64,000 bases of DNA, taken from assembly GCF_005222755.1 (NCBI RefSeq), contig NZ_STGD01000008.1:124001-188000 (forward strand), given 5' to 3'. Shown piece by piece: positions 53,611 to 63,657 of the stretch. The position numbers and the translations under genes were made by a program. The DNA comes from Roseomonas sp. HF4 (lineage in GTDB: Bacteria > Pseudomonadota > Alphaproteobacteria > Acetobacterales > Acetobacteraceae). The notes beneath the pieces are model-generated. The model saw nothing but the letters and a program-made list of their open reading frames with translations. It did not search any database and had not been told where the DNA came from. Position 1 is the first letter of the stretch, and the number at the start of each line of letters is the position of its first letter.

Positions 53611-56328
53611 TCATCCCCCGCTGCGCGATCGGCCGCGCCGACGGCCGAAGGACCGCCACATGGCCTTCTCCGCCTCGACCAGCACCATGAGCAGCGCCCC
53701 CGCGCCGAGGCAGGCCAACACCTCCGTCGCGCCGATGGCGGCCGTGCCGAAGGCGGACTGGAATGGCGGCAGCCAGGTGAAGGCCGCCTGCAGGGCGGTG
53801 ACGATCGCCACGCCGATCCAGATCGCCGGCGTGCCGCGCAGCCCCTCAGCCGAGAAGCCCGAGCCGCGCGACTGCCGTGCCGCGAACAGGTAGCCCGCCT
53901 CCATCGCCACGATCGCGTTGACCACCAGCGTGCGCGACTGCTCGGTCGACAGCCCCCGGCCGACCGCCCAGAGGTCGATCGCGAAGGTGGCCGCCGCGAT
54001 CACGCAGGAGACCATGACGACGCGCCAGACCAGCGCCGCCGACAGCAGGGGGGCGCCCGGCCGGCGCGGCGGCCGGGCCATGACGTCGCGCTCCGCGGGC
54101 TCGAAGGCCAGCGTCAGGCCGAGCGCCACGGCCGTCACCATGTTGATCCAGAGGATCTGCACCGGCGACATCGGCAGCGCGAAGCCGAGCAGGATGGCCA
54201 GAAGCACGACCAGCGATTCGCCGCCATTCGTCGGCAGCGTCCAGGCGATCACCTTCTGCAGGTTGTCGTAGACCGTCCGCCCCTCGCGCACCGCCGCGGC
54301 GATGGAGGCGAAGTTGTCATCGGCCAGCACCATCTCGGCCGCCTCCTTTGCGGCCTCGGTGCCCTTCAGGCCCATCGCCACGCCGACATCGGCGCGCTTC
54401 AGCGCCGGCGCGTCGTTGACCCCGTCGCCGGTCATGGCGACGACGGCGCCGTTGGCCTGCAGCGCGGTGACCAGGCGCAGCTTCTGCTCGGGGCTGGTGC
54501 GCGCGAAGACATCGACCTCGGCGACCGCGGCGCGGAGCGCCTCGTCGTCGAGGCAGTCGAGCGCGGGTCCGGTCAGCACGCGCCGCGTCTCGGCCAGGCC
54601 GAGTTGCACGGCGATGGCGCGCGCCGTCCCCGGATGGTCGCCGGTGATCATCTTCACGCGGATGCCGGCCGCGCGGCATTCCGCCACCGCCGCGATCGCC
54701 TCCTCCCGGGGCGGATCCAGCAGGCCGACCAGGCCGAGCAGCGTCAGGCTCGGCAGACGGTCCTCGCCGAGCGCGGCGTCGGCTGGCAGCGTGCGCTCCG
54801 CCAGCGCAAGGACGCGGAAGCCGCGATCGGCCAGGTCCTGCGCCGCCGCCTCCCAGGATGCCACGTCGATCGGGCAGCTGCCCTCCGCCGCGGCCTCCTC
54901 CGCGCAGAGAGCGATCAGGGCCTCGGGCGCGCCCTTGACCGCAAGGTGGCGTCCTCCCCCATCCCGTGCCTCGTGCAGCGTGGCCATCCAGCGGTGGCGC
55001 GGGTCGAAGGGAATGGCTTCCAGGCGGTCGGCATCGGCCTCGACGCCCGCGCGCGCCGCAAGCGCGAGCAGCGCGCCCTCCATCGGGTCGCCGGCGACGC
55101 GCCACTCGCCGTCCCTTTCCTGCCGCAGGGCAGCGTCGTTGCAGAGCGCCCCGACGCGGGCGATCCGGTTCAGGAGGGCGAGTGCCTCGGGGTCGGGATC
55201 GCCGCCCTCGGGGCCGGCGATGGCGGCCTCGGGACCGTAGCCCTTGCCCTCGATCAGCAGCGTCCCGGCCGCGGTGACGACCGCGCCGGCCACCATCTCG
55301 TTGTGCGTGAAGGTGCCGGTCTTGTCCGAACAGATGACACCGACGGCGCCCAGCGTCTCGACCGCCGGCAGGCGCCGGATGACGGCATTGCGCGCGGCCA
55401 TGCCACGCACCCCGATCGCGAGCGTCACCGTGAGGACGGCGGGCAGGCCCTCGGGGATGGCGGCGACGGCGAGGCCCACCACGGCCATGAAGGCGTCCCG
55501 GCCCGGCCAGCCGCGCAGCAGCGCTATCGCGAAGGCGCCCGCGGAGAGCGCCAGGATGACGACGGTGATCTGGCGCGCGAAGCTGTTCATCTGCCGGAGC
55601 AGCGGCGTCTCGAGCGTCTCGACGCGGGCGAGCATCGCGCTGATCCTGCCGATCTCGGTCGCCGCGCCGGTGGCGACGGCGACGCCGCGCCCCTGACCAG
55701 CCACGACCAGCGTGCCGGAAAACAGCATCCCCTGCCGGTCGCCGAGCGGCGCGTCGGCCACCACGGCGCCGAGTTCCTTTCCGACCGGCACGCTCTCGCC
55801 CGTGAGCAATGCCTCCTCGACGCGGAGGCCGCGGCCGGAGATGATCCGCAGATCCGCCGGCACGCGATCTCCGGCCTCGACCAGCACGATGTCGCCGGGC
55901 ACGATGTCGGACGCATCGACGTCGGCGCGCCGGCCATCGCGCAGCACGGCGGCATGCGGGGCGAGCATTCCGCGGATCGCGGCCAGCGCCTCCTCCGCCT
56001 TGCCTTCCTGGACGAAGCCCACGATCGCGTTCACCACCACCACGGCCAGGATGACGGCGGCGTCGATCGCATGGCCGAGCAGCGCGCTGATCAGCGCAGC
56101 CGCCAGCAGCACGTAGATCAGCAGGTTTCGGAACTGGTCGAGGAAGCGCGGCAGCGCGCCGCGCCGGGGCGGCTCCGGCAGGCGGTTCGGGCCATGCTCG
56201 GCAAGCCGCACGGCCGCGGCCGCGGCGTCGAGGCCGGCGCGGGAGGCGCCGAGCCTGTCCAGCACCTCCGGCGCCTCCATGGCGTGCCAGGCGGGCCTCT
56301 CGGGCTCGAGGCGGGCTGCATCGACCAT
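53611..56328 (-). CDS. cation-transporting P-type ATPase (Ca2+ type, P2)
   Basis: A 905-residue pump. Order: N-terminal cation-ATPase domain; actuator loop with LTGESVPVGKE; helix 4 with VGLAVAAIPEGLPAVLTVTLAIG (PEGL, calcium-type); phosphorylation site SDKTGTFTHNEM; nucleotide domain with KGAPEALIALC; hinge MTGDGVNDAPALKRADVGVAMG; and a C-terminal six-helix domain with WTLPTNGGESLVVLLAI. The usual DKTGTLT reads DKTGTFT here. Likely exports Ca2+ or Mn2+. ChaA and a CaCA exchanger in the same window point to calcium balance. Confidence 0.92.
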   Translation of the reverse strand: MVDAARLEPERPAWHAMEAPEVLDRLGASRAGLDAAAAAVRLAEHGPNRLPEPPRRGALPRFLDQFRNLLIYVLLAAALISALLGHAIDAAVILAVVVVNAIVGFVQEGKAEEALAAIRGMLAPHAAVLRDGRRADVDASDIVPGDIVLVEAGDRVPADLRIISGRGLRVEEALLTGESVPVGKELGAVVADAPLGDRQGMLFSGTLVVAGQGRGVAVATGAATEIGRISAMLARVETLETPLLRQMNSFARQITVVILALSAGAFAIALLRGWPGRDAFMAVVGLAVAAIPEGLPAVLTVTLAIGVRGMAARNAVIRRLPAVETLGAVGVICSDKTGTFTHNEMVAGAVVTAAGTLLIEGKGYGPEAAIAGPEGGDPDPEALALLNRIARVGALCNDAALRQERDGEWRVAGDPMEGALLALAARAGVEADADRLEAIPFDPRHRWMATLHEARDGGGRHLAVKGAPEALIALCAEEAAAEGSCPIDVASWEAAAQDLADRGFRVLALAERTLPADAALGEDRLPSLTLLGLVGLLDPPREEAIAAVAECRAAGIRVKMITGDHPGTARAIAVQLGLAETRRVLTGPALDCLDDEALRAAVAEVDVFARTSPEQKLRLVTALQANGAVVAMTGDGVNDAPALKRADVGVAMGLKGTEAAKEAAEMVLADDNFASIAAAVREGRTVYDNLQKVIAWTLPTNGGESLVVLLAILLGFALPMSPVQILWINMVTAVALGLTLAFEPAERDVMARPPRRPGAPLLSAALVWRVVMVSCVIAAATFAIDLWAVGRGLSTEQSRTLVVNAIVAMEAGYLFAARQSRGSGFSAEGLRGTPAIWIGVAIVTALQAAFTWLPPFQSAFGTAAIGATEVLACLGAGALLMVLVEAEKAMWRSFGRRRGRSRSGG

Positions 56329-56405
56329 GCCGTGGACCTGAAGGCTTCCCGCCGCGCGGTCAACCGTCCTTCACGCGCGGCCGCGACCGCACGGTCGGCG
56401 CCGCG

Positions 56406-57167
56406 TCAGCCGCCGGCGAGGGATGCGAAGGCAAGCCCCGCCAGGGCCGCCAAGGCGCCGACCGCGAGCCGCTGCACCACGCCGCCAATCGGCGGCAGCC
56501 CCCGCCCGCGCGCCTTCGCCCAGCCGAGGCCGGCCAGCACGCCCGCCGTCAGCAGCGTGGAGACCGTCAGCGCCGCCCCTGGCCCCGACAGCACCATGAA
56601 GGGCAGCAGCGGCGCCACGCCGCCCGCGACATGCGCCGCGCCGCCGAGCAGCCCCGCCCGCGCTGCGCGGCGCGGCTCGGGCTCCTTGAGGTCGAGCTCG
56701 AGCCTCATCATGAAGTCGACCCAGCGGGTCTTGTCGGCGCAGACGGCATCGACGGCGAGGCGCAGCGCATCGCCGCGCACGCCGTAGCGGTGCAGGATGG
56801 CCGCCACTTCCCAGCGCTCGCGGTCCTCGTACTCGACCGTCTCCTCCTCCTCGCGCCCGCGCTCCAGGGCGTAGTGGGCGGCCTCGTCGCGCGCATCGAG
56901 CGCGCGGCCGAGGCCCGCCGCGACGCCTCCCGCGGCCGCGGCGGCGAGCCCCGCGGCCAACACCGCCGCGCCGCCCACGCCGGCGGCGACCAGCCCCGCG
57001 GCCAGCGCGAAGGGCACCACCGGGCCCTCGGCGGCGCCGAGGATCAGGTCGCGCACGGCCTCGTGCTGGGTGAAGTGCTTTTCCTCGTGCGGCGGCCCGG
57101 GCGGCATGGGCCAGAGCCCGTCGCGGGTGAGTGCCTCGGCGGGCGCGGTCTGCGTCGTCGTCTCCAT
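56406..57167 (-). CDS. VIT1/CCC1-family membrane protein
   Basis: A 253-residue protein of the VIT family (iron/manganese transport). HEEKHFTQHEAVRDLILGAAEGPVVPFALAAGL holds the first helix with the family's DxxxGxxEG-like pattern. A soluble middle (YALERGREEEETVEYEDRERWEVAAILHRYGV) with acidic residues follows, then three helices. ATG 57167 starts at the family lead; the extension to 57272 is not conserved-looking. It is encoded 77 bases downstream of nothing but the divergent ChaA gap, and before the P-ATPase. Confidence 0.8.
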   Translation of the reverse strand: METTTQTAPAEALTRDGLWPMPPGPPHEEKHFTQHEAVRDLILGAAEGPVVPFALAAGLVAAGVGGAAVLAAGLAAAAAGGVAAGLGRALDARDEAAHYALERGREEEETVEYEDRERWEVAAILHRYGVRGDALRLAVDAVCADKTRWVDFMMRLELDLKEPEPRRAARAGLLGGAAHVAGGVAPLLPFMVLSGPGAALTVSTLLTAGVLAGLGWAKARGRGLPPIGGVVQRLAVGALAALAGLAFASLAGG

Positions 57168-57241
57168 GCCGCAAGCGTAGCGCGACACGCGCGGCGCGAG
57201 TGATTCGCAACTCCACACGGGTTGCCCCTGCTGCGCCCGCC

Positions 57242-58345
57242 ATGCATTACGCTGCGTCCATGGCCGGCGCACCGACAGACCGCATTCCCCTCCACACCGC
57301 CCTGCTGCCGCCGATCGGCGTCGCGGCCTGGCTGCTGATCGGCAAGTCGGGGCTCGAGCCGCTGGCGCTGGTGCTGGCCGTCGTGCTGCTCGGCAACGTG
57401 GTCGCCGCCGTGCACCACGCCGAGGTCGTGGCCATCCGGATCGGCGAGCCGTTCGGCGCCATCATGCTGGCGCTGGCGGTGACGACGATCGAGGTCGGGA
57501 TGATCATCTCCCTCATGCTGAGCGGCGAGCCGAAGCCGTCCCTGATGCGGGATTCCGTCCATGCCGTGGTGATGCTGGTGGTGCACGGTCTGGCCGGGCT
57601 CTGCATCGTCGTCGGCGCCATCCGCCACCGGGAGGCCGAGTTCAACGTCGAGGGCGCCAATGCCTTCCTGGCCGTGCTGATCCCGATGGCGACGCTGGTG
57701 CTGGTGGCGCCGAACTTCATGATCTCGGCGCCGGAATCCTACTACACGCCGCTGCAGCTCGCCTTCGTCGCGGTCGCCTGCCTCGCGCTCTATGCGGCCT
57801 TCCTGTTCATCCAGACCAACTGGCACAGGGACTACTTCCTGTCGGACGCCGACGGCGACGGCCAGCCGGACGCCGTCAAGCCGCCGACCGGTCGCATGGC
57901 GCTGATGTCCTTCGGGCTGATGTGCATGGCGCTGTTCTCGGTCGTGGTGCTGGCGAAGTCGCTCTCGCCGGCGCTGGAGGACGGCGTAGGCAGCCTCGGC
58001 GCGCCGCTCGCCATCGTCGGCGTGATCGTGGCCGCGGTCGTGCTGCTGCCCGAGACGACGGCCGCGGTCCGCGCGGCCCGGGCGAACCGCCTGCAGTCGA
58101 GCCTGAACCTGGCCCTCGGCAGCGCCGTCGCCTGCATCGGTCTGACGGTGCCGATCATCGCCGCGCTGTCCTGGTGGATCGGCCAGCCGCTGGAACTCGG
58201 GATCTCGGATGGCGCCACGGTGCTGATGCTGCTGGGCTTCCTAGTGGCGATCATCACCTACGGAACGGGGCGGGCCAACGTGCTCTCGGGCATCGTCCAC
58301 CTGGTGCTGCTCGCGGCCTACGTCTTCTACATCTTCGCGCCCTGA
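57242..58345 (+). CDS. chaA: calcium/proton antiporter (ChaA-type)
   Basis: A 367-residue CaCA exchanger with eleven hydrophobic segments. The two signature repeats are VVAAVHHAEVVAIRIGEPFGAIMLALAVTTIEVGMIISLML and LPETTAAVRAARANRLQSSLNLALGSAVACIGLTVPIIA. A central loop (HRDYFLSDADGDGQPDAVKPP) looks like an EF-hand (DADGDGQPD), which could sense Ca2+. ATG 57260 is an alternative start. Its end overlaps the convergent Kef-type gene by 19 bases. Confidence 0.9.
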   Translation: MHYAASMAGAPTDRIPLHTALLPPIGVAAWLLIGKSGLEPLALVLAVVLLGNVVAAVHHAEVVAIRIGEPFGAIMLALAVTTIEVGMIISLMLSGEPKPSLMRDSVHAVVMLVVHGLAGLCIVVGAIRHREAEFNVEGANAFLAVLIPMATLVLVAPNFMISAPESYYTPLQLAFVAVACLALYAAFLFIQTNWHRDYFLSDADGDGQPDAVKPPTGRMALMSFGLMCMALFSVVVLAKSLSPALEDGVGSLGAPLAIVGVIVAAVVLLPETTAAVRAARANRLQSSLNLALGSAVACIGLTVPIIAALSWWIGQPLELGISDGATVLMLLGFLVAIITYGTGRANVLSGIVHLVLLAAYVFYIFAP

Positions 58346-60024
58346 GCGCCGGACGGCGCGCGGTGCGCCGCCCGGCCGAGGGCGCGTTCCAGCATGCGGT
58401 GCGCGATCTCGCGCTCCCCCATCACCGTCAGCGTGGCGCCGAGGCGGGCCAGGTGCTCGACCGCCTCCTCGGAATCGGCGCGGGCCAGGATTTCCAGGTC
58501 GGGACGTGCCGCGCGCGCCTGCTCGACCACCTGGCCGGCCTCGAAGGGCTCGGGGATGGCCACGAAGATGCGCCGCGCGGCGGCGAGGTCGGCCTCGGCC
58601 AGCACCTCGGGGTCGGCGGCGTTGCCGGCGATGACGCGCGCGCCGTCCTTGCGCGCTGCCTCGGCCGCATCCTCGCTCGCCTCGATCACGACCACCTTGC
58701 GCCCGGCGGCGGCCAGCCGCCGGCCGACCAGGCCGCCGACGCGGCCGTAGCCGACCAGCACCTCGTGGCCGCCCTCCGCGGCCGGCGGCGGGACGGGCGC
58801 TGGCGGGCGCGCCGCGGGCACCGGCACGGGGGATCGCGGCGCCGCCGGCAGTCGCCGATCGACCGCCCAGAACACCAGCGGGTTCAGCAGGATCGAGATG
58901 ATCGCCCCGGCCAGCACCAGGTCCCGCCCCTCGGCCGGCAGCAGCGCCAGCGACACGCCGAGCCCCGCGAGGATGAAGGAGAATTCGCCGATCTGCGCGA
59001 GCGAGGCCGAGATGGTCAGCGCCGTCCCGTGCCCGTGCCCGAACAGGCGCACGATGCCGTACGCCGCCACCGACTTGCCGACCACGATGATCAGCACCGT
59101 GGCCACGACGCCGAGCGGGTCGCGCAGCAGCACGCCCGGGTCGAACAGCATGCCGACCGAGACGAAGAACAGCACGGCGAAGGCATCGCGCAGCGGCAGC
59201 GCCTCCTCTGCCGCGCGCTGGCTCAGGCGGCTCTCGGACAGCACCATGCCGGCGAAGAAGGCGCCGAGCGCGAAGGAGACGCCGAAAAGCTTCGCCGCCC
59301 CGAACGCGACGCCGAGCGCCACGACGTAGACCGCGAGGCGGAACAGCTCCCGCGAGCCGGTATGCGCCACGTAGTGCAGCAGCGCCGGGATCGCGCGACG
59401 CCCCACCAGCAGCATGGCCGCGCCGAACAGCCCGACCTTGCCGAAGGTGATGCCGAGCGCGACCGCGATGTCGCGCAGCGACACCGCCCCGGACGACATG
59501 GCCGCGGCCAGCGCAGGCAGCAGTACGAGGGCCAGCACCATCGCCAGGTCCTCGACCACGAGCCAGCCGACCGCGATGCGCCCGCGCTCGCTCTCCATCA
59601 GGCGGCGTTCCTGCAGCGCGCGGATCAGGACGACGGTGGAGGCGACCGAGAGCGCGAGCCCGAACACCAGCCCCGCCGTCACGCCCCAGCCGAGCAGCAG
59701 CGCGAGCCCGAGCCCGAGAAGGACCGCCACCCCGATCTGCACGATCGCGCCCGGAATGGCGATGGCGCCGACCGACATCAGGTCCCGCCACGAGAAATGA
59801 AGCCCGACCGCGAACATGAGAAGGATCACGCCGATCTCGGCGAGCTCGACCGCGAGTGCCGCATCCGCCACGAAGCCAGGCGTGAAGGGCCCGACCAGGA
59901 CGCCGGCCAGCAGGTAGCCCACCAGCGGCGAGACGCGCAGGCGCTGTGCCAGCAGCCCGAGCGCGAAGGCGATGGTCAGGCCGGCGACGATCGTCGCGAT
60001 CAGGGGCGTCTGGTGGTCCAGCAT
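58327..60024 (-). CDS. CPA2-family K+/H+ antiporter (Kef/YbaL type)
   Basis: A 565-residue exchanger. Residues 1-390 form 12-13 hydrophobic segments with LLMFAVGLHFSWRDL, GLALSVASTVVLIRAL, GWLVVEDLAMVLALVLLPAL and FSFILAGLGVSLALLP. After a Pro-rich linker (about 400-420) a TrkA-N (RCK) domain follows: VLVGYGRVGGLVGRRLAAAGRKVVVIEA. This is the domain layout of YbaL and KefB/C. ATG 60024 begins MLDHQTPLIATIV, the typical start. Confidence 0.92.
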   Translation of the reverse strand: MLDHQTPLIATIVAGLTIAFALGLLAQRLRVSPLVGYLLAGVLVGPFTPGFVADAALAVELAEIGVILLMFAVGLHFSWRDLMSVGAIAIPGAIVQIGVAVLLGLGLALLLGWGVTAGLVFGLALSVASTVVLIRALQERRLMESERGRIAVGWLVVEDLAMVLALVLLPALAAAMSSGAVSLRDIAVALGITFGKVGLFGAAMLLVGRRAIPALLHYVAHTGSRELFRLAVYVVALGVAFGAAKLFGVSFALGAFFAGMVLSESRLSQRAAEEALPLRDAFAVLFFVSVGMLFDPGVLLRDPLGVVATVLIIVVGKSVAAYGIVRLFGHGHGTALTISASLAQIGEFSFILAGLGVSLALLPAEGRDLVLAGAIISILLNPLVFWAVDRRLPAAPRSPVPVPAARPPAPVPPPAAEGGHEVLVGYGRVGGLVGRRLAAAGRKVVVIEASEDAAEAARKDGARVIAGNAADPEVLAEADLAAARRIFVAIPEPFEAGQVVEQARAARPDLEILARADSEEAVEHLARLGATLTVMGEREIAHRMLERALGRAAHRAPSGAQGAKM

Positions 60025-60102
60025 GGTCGTCTTCCTCGCGCCGCCAACAGTTCGGCCGGAGATGGGGCGCTCGACGACCGATTTCAATAAAATACGTCGA
60101 TA

Positions 60103-60130
60103 TTGACTTCAGAATTCAAAACTCTATCTG
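60103..60130 (+). promoter_or_regulatory. promoter of the small XRE gene
   Basis: TTGACT (60103-60108), 16 bases, TATCTG (60125-60130), in an A+T-rich island. The predicted transcript start is at about 60137-60138, which is the ATG itself, and no ribosome site precedes that ATG. Confidence 0.5.
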
Positions 60131-60137
60131 CTGCGCC

Positions 60138-60404
60138 ATGCCCCTTTCCGCCGCGCAATGCCGCGCCGCCCGCGCGCTGCTCGACTGGACCCAGGCCGAG
60201 CTTGCCCGGCGGGCCGATGTCAGCCCCGGCACGGTGCGCGGCTTCGAGGTCGGCCGCCACGCGCTCCATCGCGCAACGGCCGCGGCGATCCGCCACGCCT
60301 TCGAGGTCGCGGGCCTGGTGCTGCTCGATCCCGGCCAGGATGGGGGGGAGGGCGTTCGCCGCGCCCCCGGCCCAGGTTGCCCGCAGCCCCCCCCGCCTCT
60401 ATAG
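60138..60404 (+). CDS. small XRE-family helix-turn-helix regulator
   Basis: An 88-residue protein made of one Cro/CI-type helix-turn-helix: PLSAAQCRAARALLDWTQAELARRADVSPGTVRGFEVGRHALHRATAAAIRHAFEVAGLVLLDPG. The pattern RALLDWTQAELA is common in small alphaproteobacterial regulators. The last 20 residues are Gly/Pro-rich and probably disordered. It lies before transketolase on the same strand with a 36-base gap. It may be translated from a leaderless message. Target unknown. Confidence 0.8.
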   Translation: MPLSAAQCRAARALLDWTQAELARRADVSPGTVRGFEVGRHALHRATAAAIRHAFEVAGLVLLDPGQDGGEGVRRAPGPGCPQPPPPL

Positions 60405-60440
60405 CGGCCCGGCCCCAGACCCAGCCGCAGGTGCCCTCAC

Positions 60441-62492
60441 TTGGCCAGCATCGCCCCCACGCCCGACGCCTCCCGGAACCCGGCCCTCGCCGCCCAGGCG
60501 GAGATCCTCGCCCGCCCGGCGACCGAGGCCCGCCGGATGGCCGACGCGATCCGCGCCCTCGCGATCGATGGCGTGGAGGCCGCGAAGTCCGGCCATCCGG
60601 GCATGCCGATGGGCATGGCCGACGTCGCGACCGTGCTGTTCACGAAGTTTCTCAAATACGACGCCGCCGACCCGCGCTGGGCCGACCGCGACCGCTTCGT
60701 GCTCTCGGCCGGGCACGGGTCGATGCTGCTCTATGCCCTGCTGCACCTGACTGGCCATTCCGGCATGGGCATCGAGGAGCTGAAGCGCTTCCGCCAGTTG
60801 CACTCACCCGCCGCCGGCCATCCCGAATTCGGCGAGCATCCGGGCATCGAGACCACCACCGGCCCGCTCGGCCAGGGCATCGCGACCGCGGTCGGCATGG
60901 CGATGGCCGAGCGCATGACGGCGGCGCGCTTCGGCGCCTCCCTGGTCGACCACCGCACCTGGGTCATCGCCTCGGACGGCGACCTGCAGGAAGGCGTGAG
61001 CCACGAGGCGGCGTCGCTCGCGGGGCATTACGGGCTGTCGAAGCTCTGTGTGCTCTGGGACGACAACCACATCTCGATCGACGGCGACACGGCGCTGTCC
61101 TTCACCGACGACACGCTGAAGCGCTTCCAGGCCTATGGCTGGGCGGTGCGCCGCGTGGACGGGCACGATCCCGAGGCGCTGGCCGCGGCGATGGCGTGGG
61201 CCACGCGCAACCGCCGCCCGACGCTGATCGCCTGCCGCACCATCATCGGCCTCGGCGCGCCCACCAAGGCGGGCACGGCGGGCTCGCACGGCAGCCCGCT
61301 CGGCACCGCCGAGGCGGCCGCCGCGAAGGAGGCGCTCGGCTGGACCAGCCCGCCCTTCACGGTGCCCGAGGACCTCAAGGCGGCGTGGGAAGCGGCCGGA
61401 CGGCGCAGCGCGGGGGCGCGCCGGTCCTGGCTGAAGCGCCTGGCGAAGCACCCCCAGCAGGCGGAATTCGACCGCGCCATGGCCGGCCGCCTGCCGGAAT
61501 CCTGGCACGAGGCGTTGGCCGCGCTGCGCGCCCGCCACGCCGAGGAGAAGCCAAAGCTCGCAACCCGCGTCGCCAGCCAGCGGGCGTTGGAGGCACTGGT
61601 GCCGGCGGTGCCCGAGATGGTCGGCGGCTCGGCCGACCTCACGGGGTCCAACAACACCAACGTGAAGGGCATCCCGGCCATCGCGCCAGGGAACTTCGCC
61701 GGTCGCTTCGTCCACTGGGGCGTGCGCGAACACGGCATGGCGGCGGCCATGAACGGCATGGCGCTGCATGGCGGTGTCATCCCCTATTCCGGCACCTTCC
61801 TGGTGTTCAGCGACTACATGCGGCCCGCGATCAGGCTCGCCGCGCTGATGCGCCAGCGGGTGATCCACGTGCTGACGCATGACAGCATCGGCCTCGGCGA
61901 GGACGGGCCGACGCACCAGCCGGTCGAGCACGTCGCATCCTTGCGCGCCATGCCGAACGTCTTCGTCTTCCGGCCGGCCGATGCCATGGAGACGGCGGAA
62001 TGCTGGGAACTGGCCGTGAAGCGCGCCGACGGCCCCTCGGTGCTCGCGCTGTCGCGGCAGAACCTGCCGGCGCTGCGCGCCGATGCCGGGGAGAACCGCT
62101 GCGCGCGCGGCGGCTACGTGCTGGCCGAGGCCTCGGACGGGTCCGGCAAGCGCCGCGCCACGCTGATCGCCACCGGCTCCGAAGTGCACCTGGCGGTGGC
62201 CGCGCGCGACGCGCTGGAGGCCGAGGGCATCCCGACCGCCGTCGTGTCACTGCCCTGCTGGGAGATCTTCGCCGCGCAGGACCAGGGCTACCGCGACCAG
62301 GTGCTGGGCGCGGGGATTCGCGTCGGCATCGAGGCCGCGGTCGGCTTCGGCTGGGACCGCTGGCTGGGTGCCGAGGGCATCTTCGTCGGCATGGGCGGCT
62401 TCGGCGCCTCGGCGCCGGCCGAGGATCTGTACCGGCATTTCGGCATCACGCCGGAAGCCGTGGCGGCGGCGGTGAAGAAGCGCCTCGCCTGA
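60441..62492 (+). CDS. tkt: transketolase
   Basis: Thiamine-diphosphate enzyme of the pentose phosphate and Calvin-type cycles, moving two-carbon units between sugar phosphates. The 683-residue product shows [64 protein letters not shown] (ThDP motif GDGxxQEG-like), [12 protein letters not shown] and [22 protein letters not shown] 60441 is the in-frame start that gives the usual lead; ATG 60537 would cut it short. gap follows 22 bases later. Confidence 0.93.
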   Translation: MASIAPTPDASRNPALAAQAEILARPATEARRMADAIRALAIDGVEAAKSGHPGMPMGMADVATVLFTKFLKYDAADPRWADRDRFVLSAGHGSMLLYALLHLTGHSGMGIEELKRFRQLHSPAAGHPEFGEHPGIETTTGPLGQGIATAVGMAMAERMTAARFGASLVDHRTWVIASDGDLQEGVSHEAASLAGHYGLSKLCVLWDDNHISIDGDTALSFTDDTLKRFQAYGWAVRRVDGHDPEALAAAMAWATRNRRPTLIACRTIIGLGAPTKAGTAGSHGSPLGTAEAAAAKEALGWTSPPFTVPEDLKAAWEAAGRRSAGARRSWLKRLAKHPQQAEFDRAMAGRLPESWHEALAALRARHAEEKPKLATRVASQRALEALVPAVPEMVGGSADLTGSNNTNVKGIPAIAPGNFAGRFVHWGVREHGMAAAMNGMALHGGVIPYSGTFLVFSDYMRPAIRLAALMRQRVIHVLTHDSIGLGEDGPTHQPVEHVASLRAMPNVFVFRPADAMETAECWELAVKRADGPSVLALSRQNLPALRADAGENRCARGGYVLAEASDGSGKRRATLIATGSEVHLAVAARDALEAEGIPTAVVSLPCWEIFAAQDQGYRDQVLGAGIRVGIEAAVGFGWDRWLGAEGIFVGMGGFGASAPAEDLYRHFGITPEAVAAAVKKRLA

Positions 62493-62514
62493 ACCACACG
62501 GGAAGGAAGACATC

Positions 62515-63531
62515 ATGGCGGTGAAGGTTGCCATCAACGGGTTCGGCCGCATCGGCCGCCTCGTGCTGCGCGCGCTGGTGGAAAGCGGGCGCACCGACGT
62601 CGAATGCGTGGCCATCAACGACCTCGGCAGCGTCGAGGCGAATGCCCACCTGTTCCGCTACGACAGCGTCCATGGCCGCTTCCCGGGCGAGGTGCATGTC
62701 GCCGGCGACACGCTGCTGATCAAGCACAACGGGCGCACCTACGGCCCGATCAAGGTGAGCGCGCAGCGCGACCCGACCAAGCTCGACTTCAAGGGCGTGG
62801 ACGTGGCGCTGGAATGCACCGGCATCTTCACATCGAAGGACAAGGCGGCGCCGCTGCTGGCCGCCGGCGCGCGCAAGGTGCTGATCTCGGCGCCGGGCGA
62901 CGGCGTCGACGCCACCATCGTCTACGGCGTGAACCACCAGGTCCTGACGAAGGACATGACGGTGGTCTCGAACGCGTCCTGCACCACCAACTGCCTGGCG
63001 CCGATGGCCAAGGTGCTGCACGACAATTTCGGCATCCTGCGCGGCTACATGGTCACGATCCACGCCTATACGGGCGACCAGAACACCGTCGACACGCTGC
63101 ACAAGGACCTGCGGCGCGCCCGTGCGGCGGCGGTCTCCATGATCCCGACCTCGACCGGCGCGGCCAAGGCGGTCGGGCTCGTGATGCCCGAGCTGAAGGG
63201 CAAGCTCGACGGCACCGCCATCCGCGTGCCGACGCCCAACGTCTCCCTCGTCTCGCTCGACGTGAACCTGCGCGCCGAGGGCGTGACGAAGGAGAAGGTC
63301 AACACCGCGATGCGCGAGGCCGCGGCCGGCGCGCTCAAGGGCGTGCTCGACTACACGGAGGAGGAATTGGTCTCGGTCGACCTGAACCACGTCCCCTTCT
63401 CCTGCACCTTCGACGGGTCCCAGACCCAGGTCATCGATGGCGCGCTGGTGCGCGTGATGGGCTGGTACGACAACGAATGGGGCTTCTCGAACCGCATGAG
63501 CGACACGGCGGCGCTGTTCGGCAGCCTCTGA
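62515..63531 (+). CDS. gap: type I glyceraldehyde-3-phosphate dehydrogenase
   Basis: A 338-residue NAD(P)-dependent dehydrogenase of central metabolism. Rossmann start KVAINGFGRIGRLVLRAL, catalytic Cys in SNASCTTNCLAPMAKVL, base His in MVTIHAYTGDQNTVD, phosphate-binding STGAAKAVGLVMPELKGKLDGTAIRVPTPNVS and a WYDNEWGFSNRM terminus. A GGAAGGAAGAC site precedes ATG 62515. Its pairing with tkt is common in alphaproteobacteria. Confidence 0.96.
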   Translation: MAVKVAINGFGRIGRLVLRALVESGRTDVECVAINDLGSVEANAHLFRYDSVHGRFPGEVHVAGDTLLIKHNGRTYGPIKVSAQRDPTKLDFKGVDVALECTGIFTSKDKAAPLLAAGARKVLISAPGDGVDATIVYGVNHQVLTKDMTVVSNASCTTNCLAPMAKVLHDNFGILRGYMVTIHAYTGDQNTVDTLHKDLRRARAAAVSMIPTSTGAAKAVGLVMPELKGKLDGTAIRVPTPNVSLVSLDVNLRAEGVTKEKVNTAMREAAAGALKGVLDYTEEELVSVDLNHVPFSCTFDGSQTQVIDGALVRVMGWYDNEWGFSNRMSDTAALFGSL

Positions 63532-63537
63532 CCATGC

Positions 63538-63569
63538 GGCGGCGGCGCCCGTCCCGGGGCGCCGCCGCC
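63538..63569 (+). terminator. 13-bp G+C-rich hairpin after gap
   Basis: GGCGGCGGCGCCC (63538-63550) pairs fully with 63557-63569 across the loop GTCCCG, beginning seven bases after the gap stop. There is no T-run, as is frequent in G+C-rich genomes. Confidence 0.55.
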
Positions 63570-63657
63570 CCCGCCGCCATGGCACCCATGCGGCCGGCGC
63601 GCTTCCGCCCCGCGCGATCCGCCCCCATGTCTCCGGCCTGATCGGAGCCTGTCCAGC

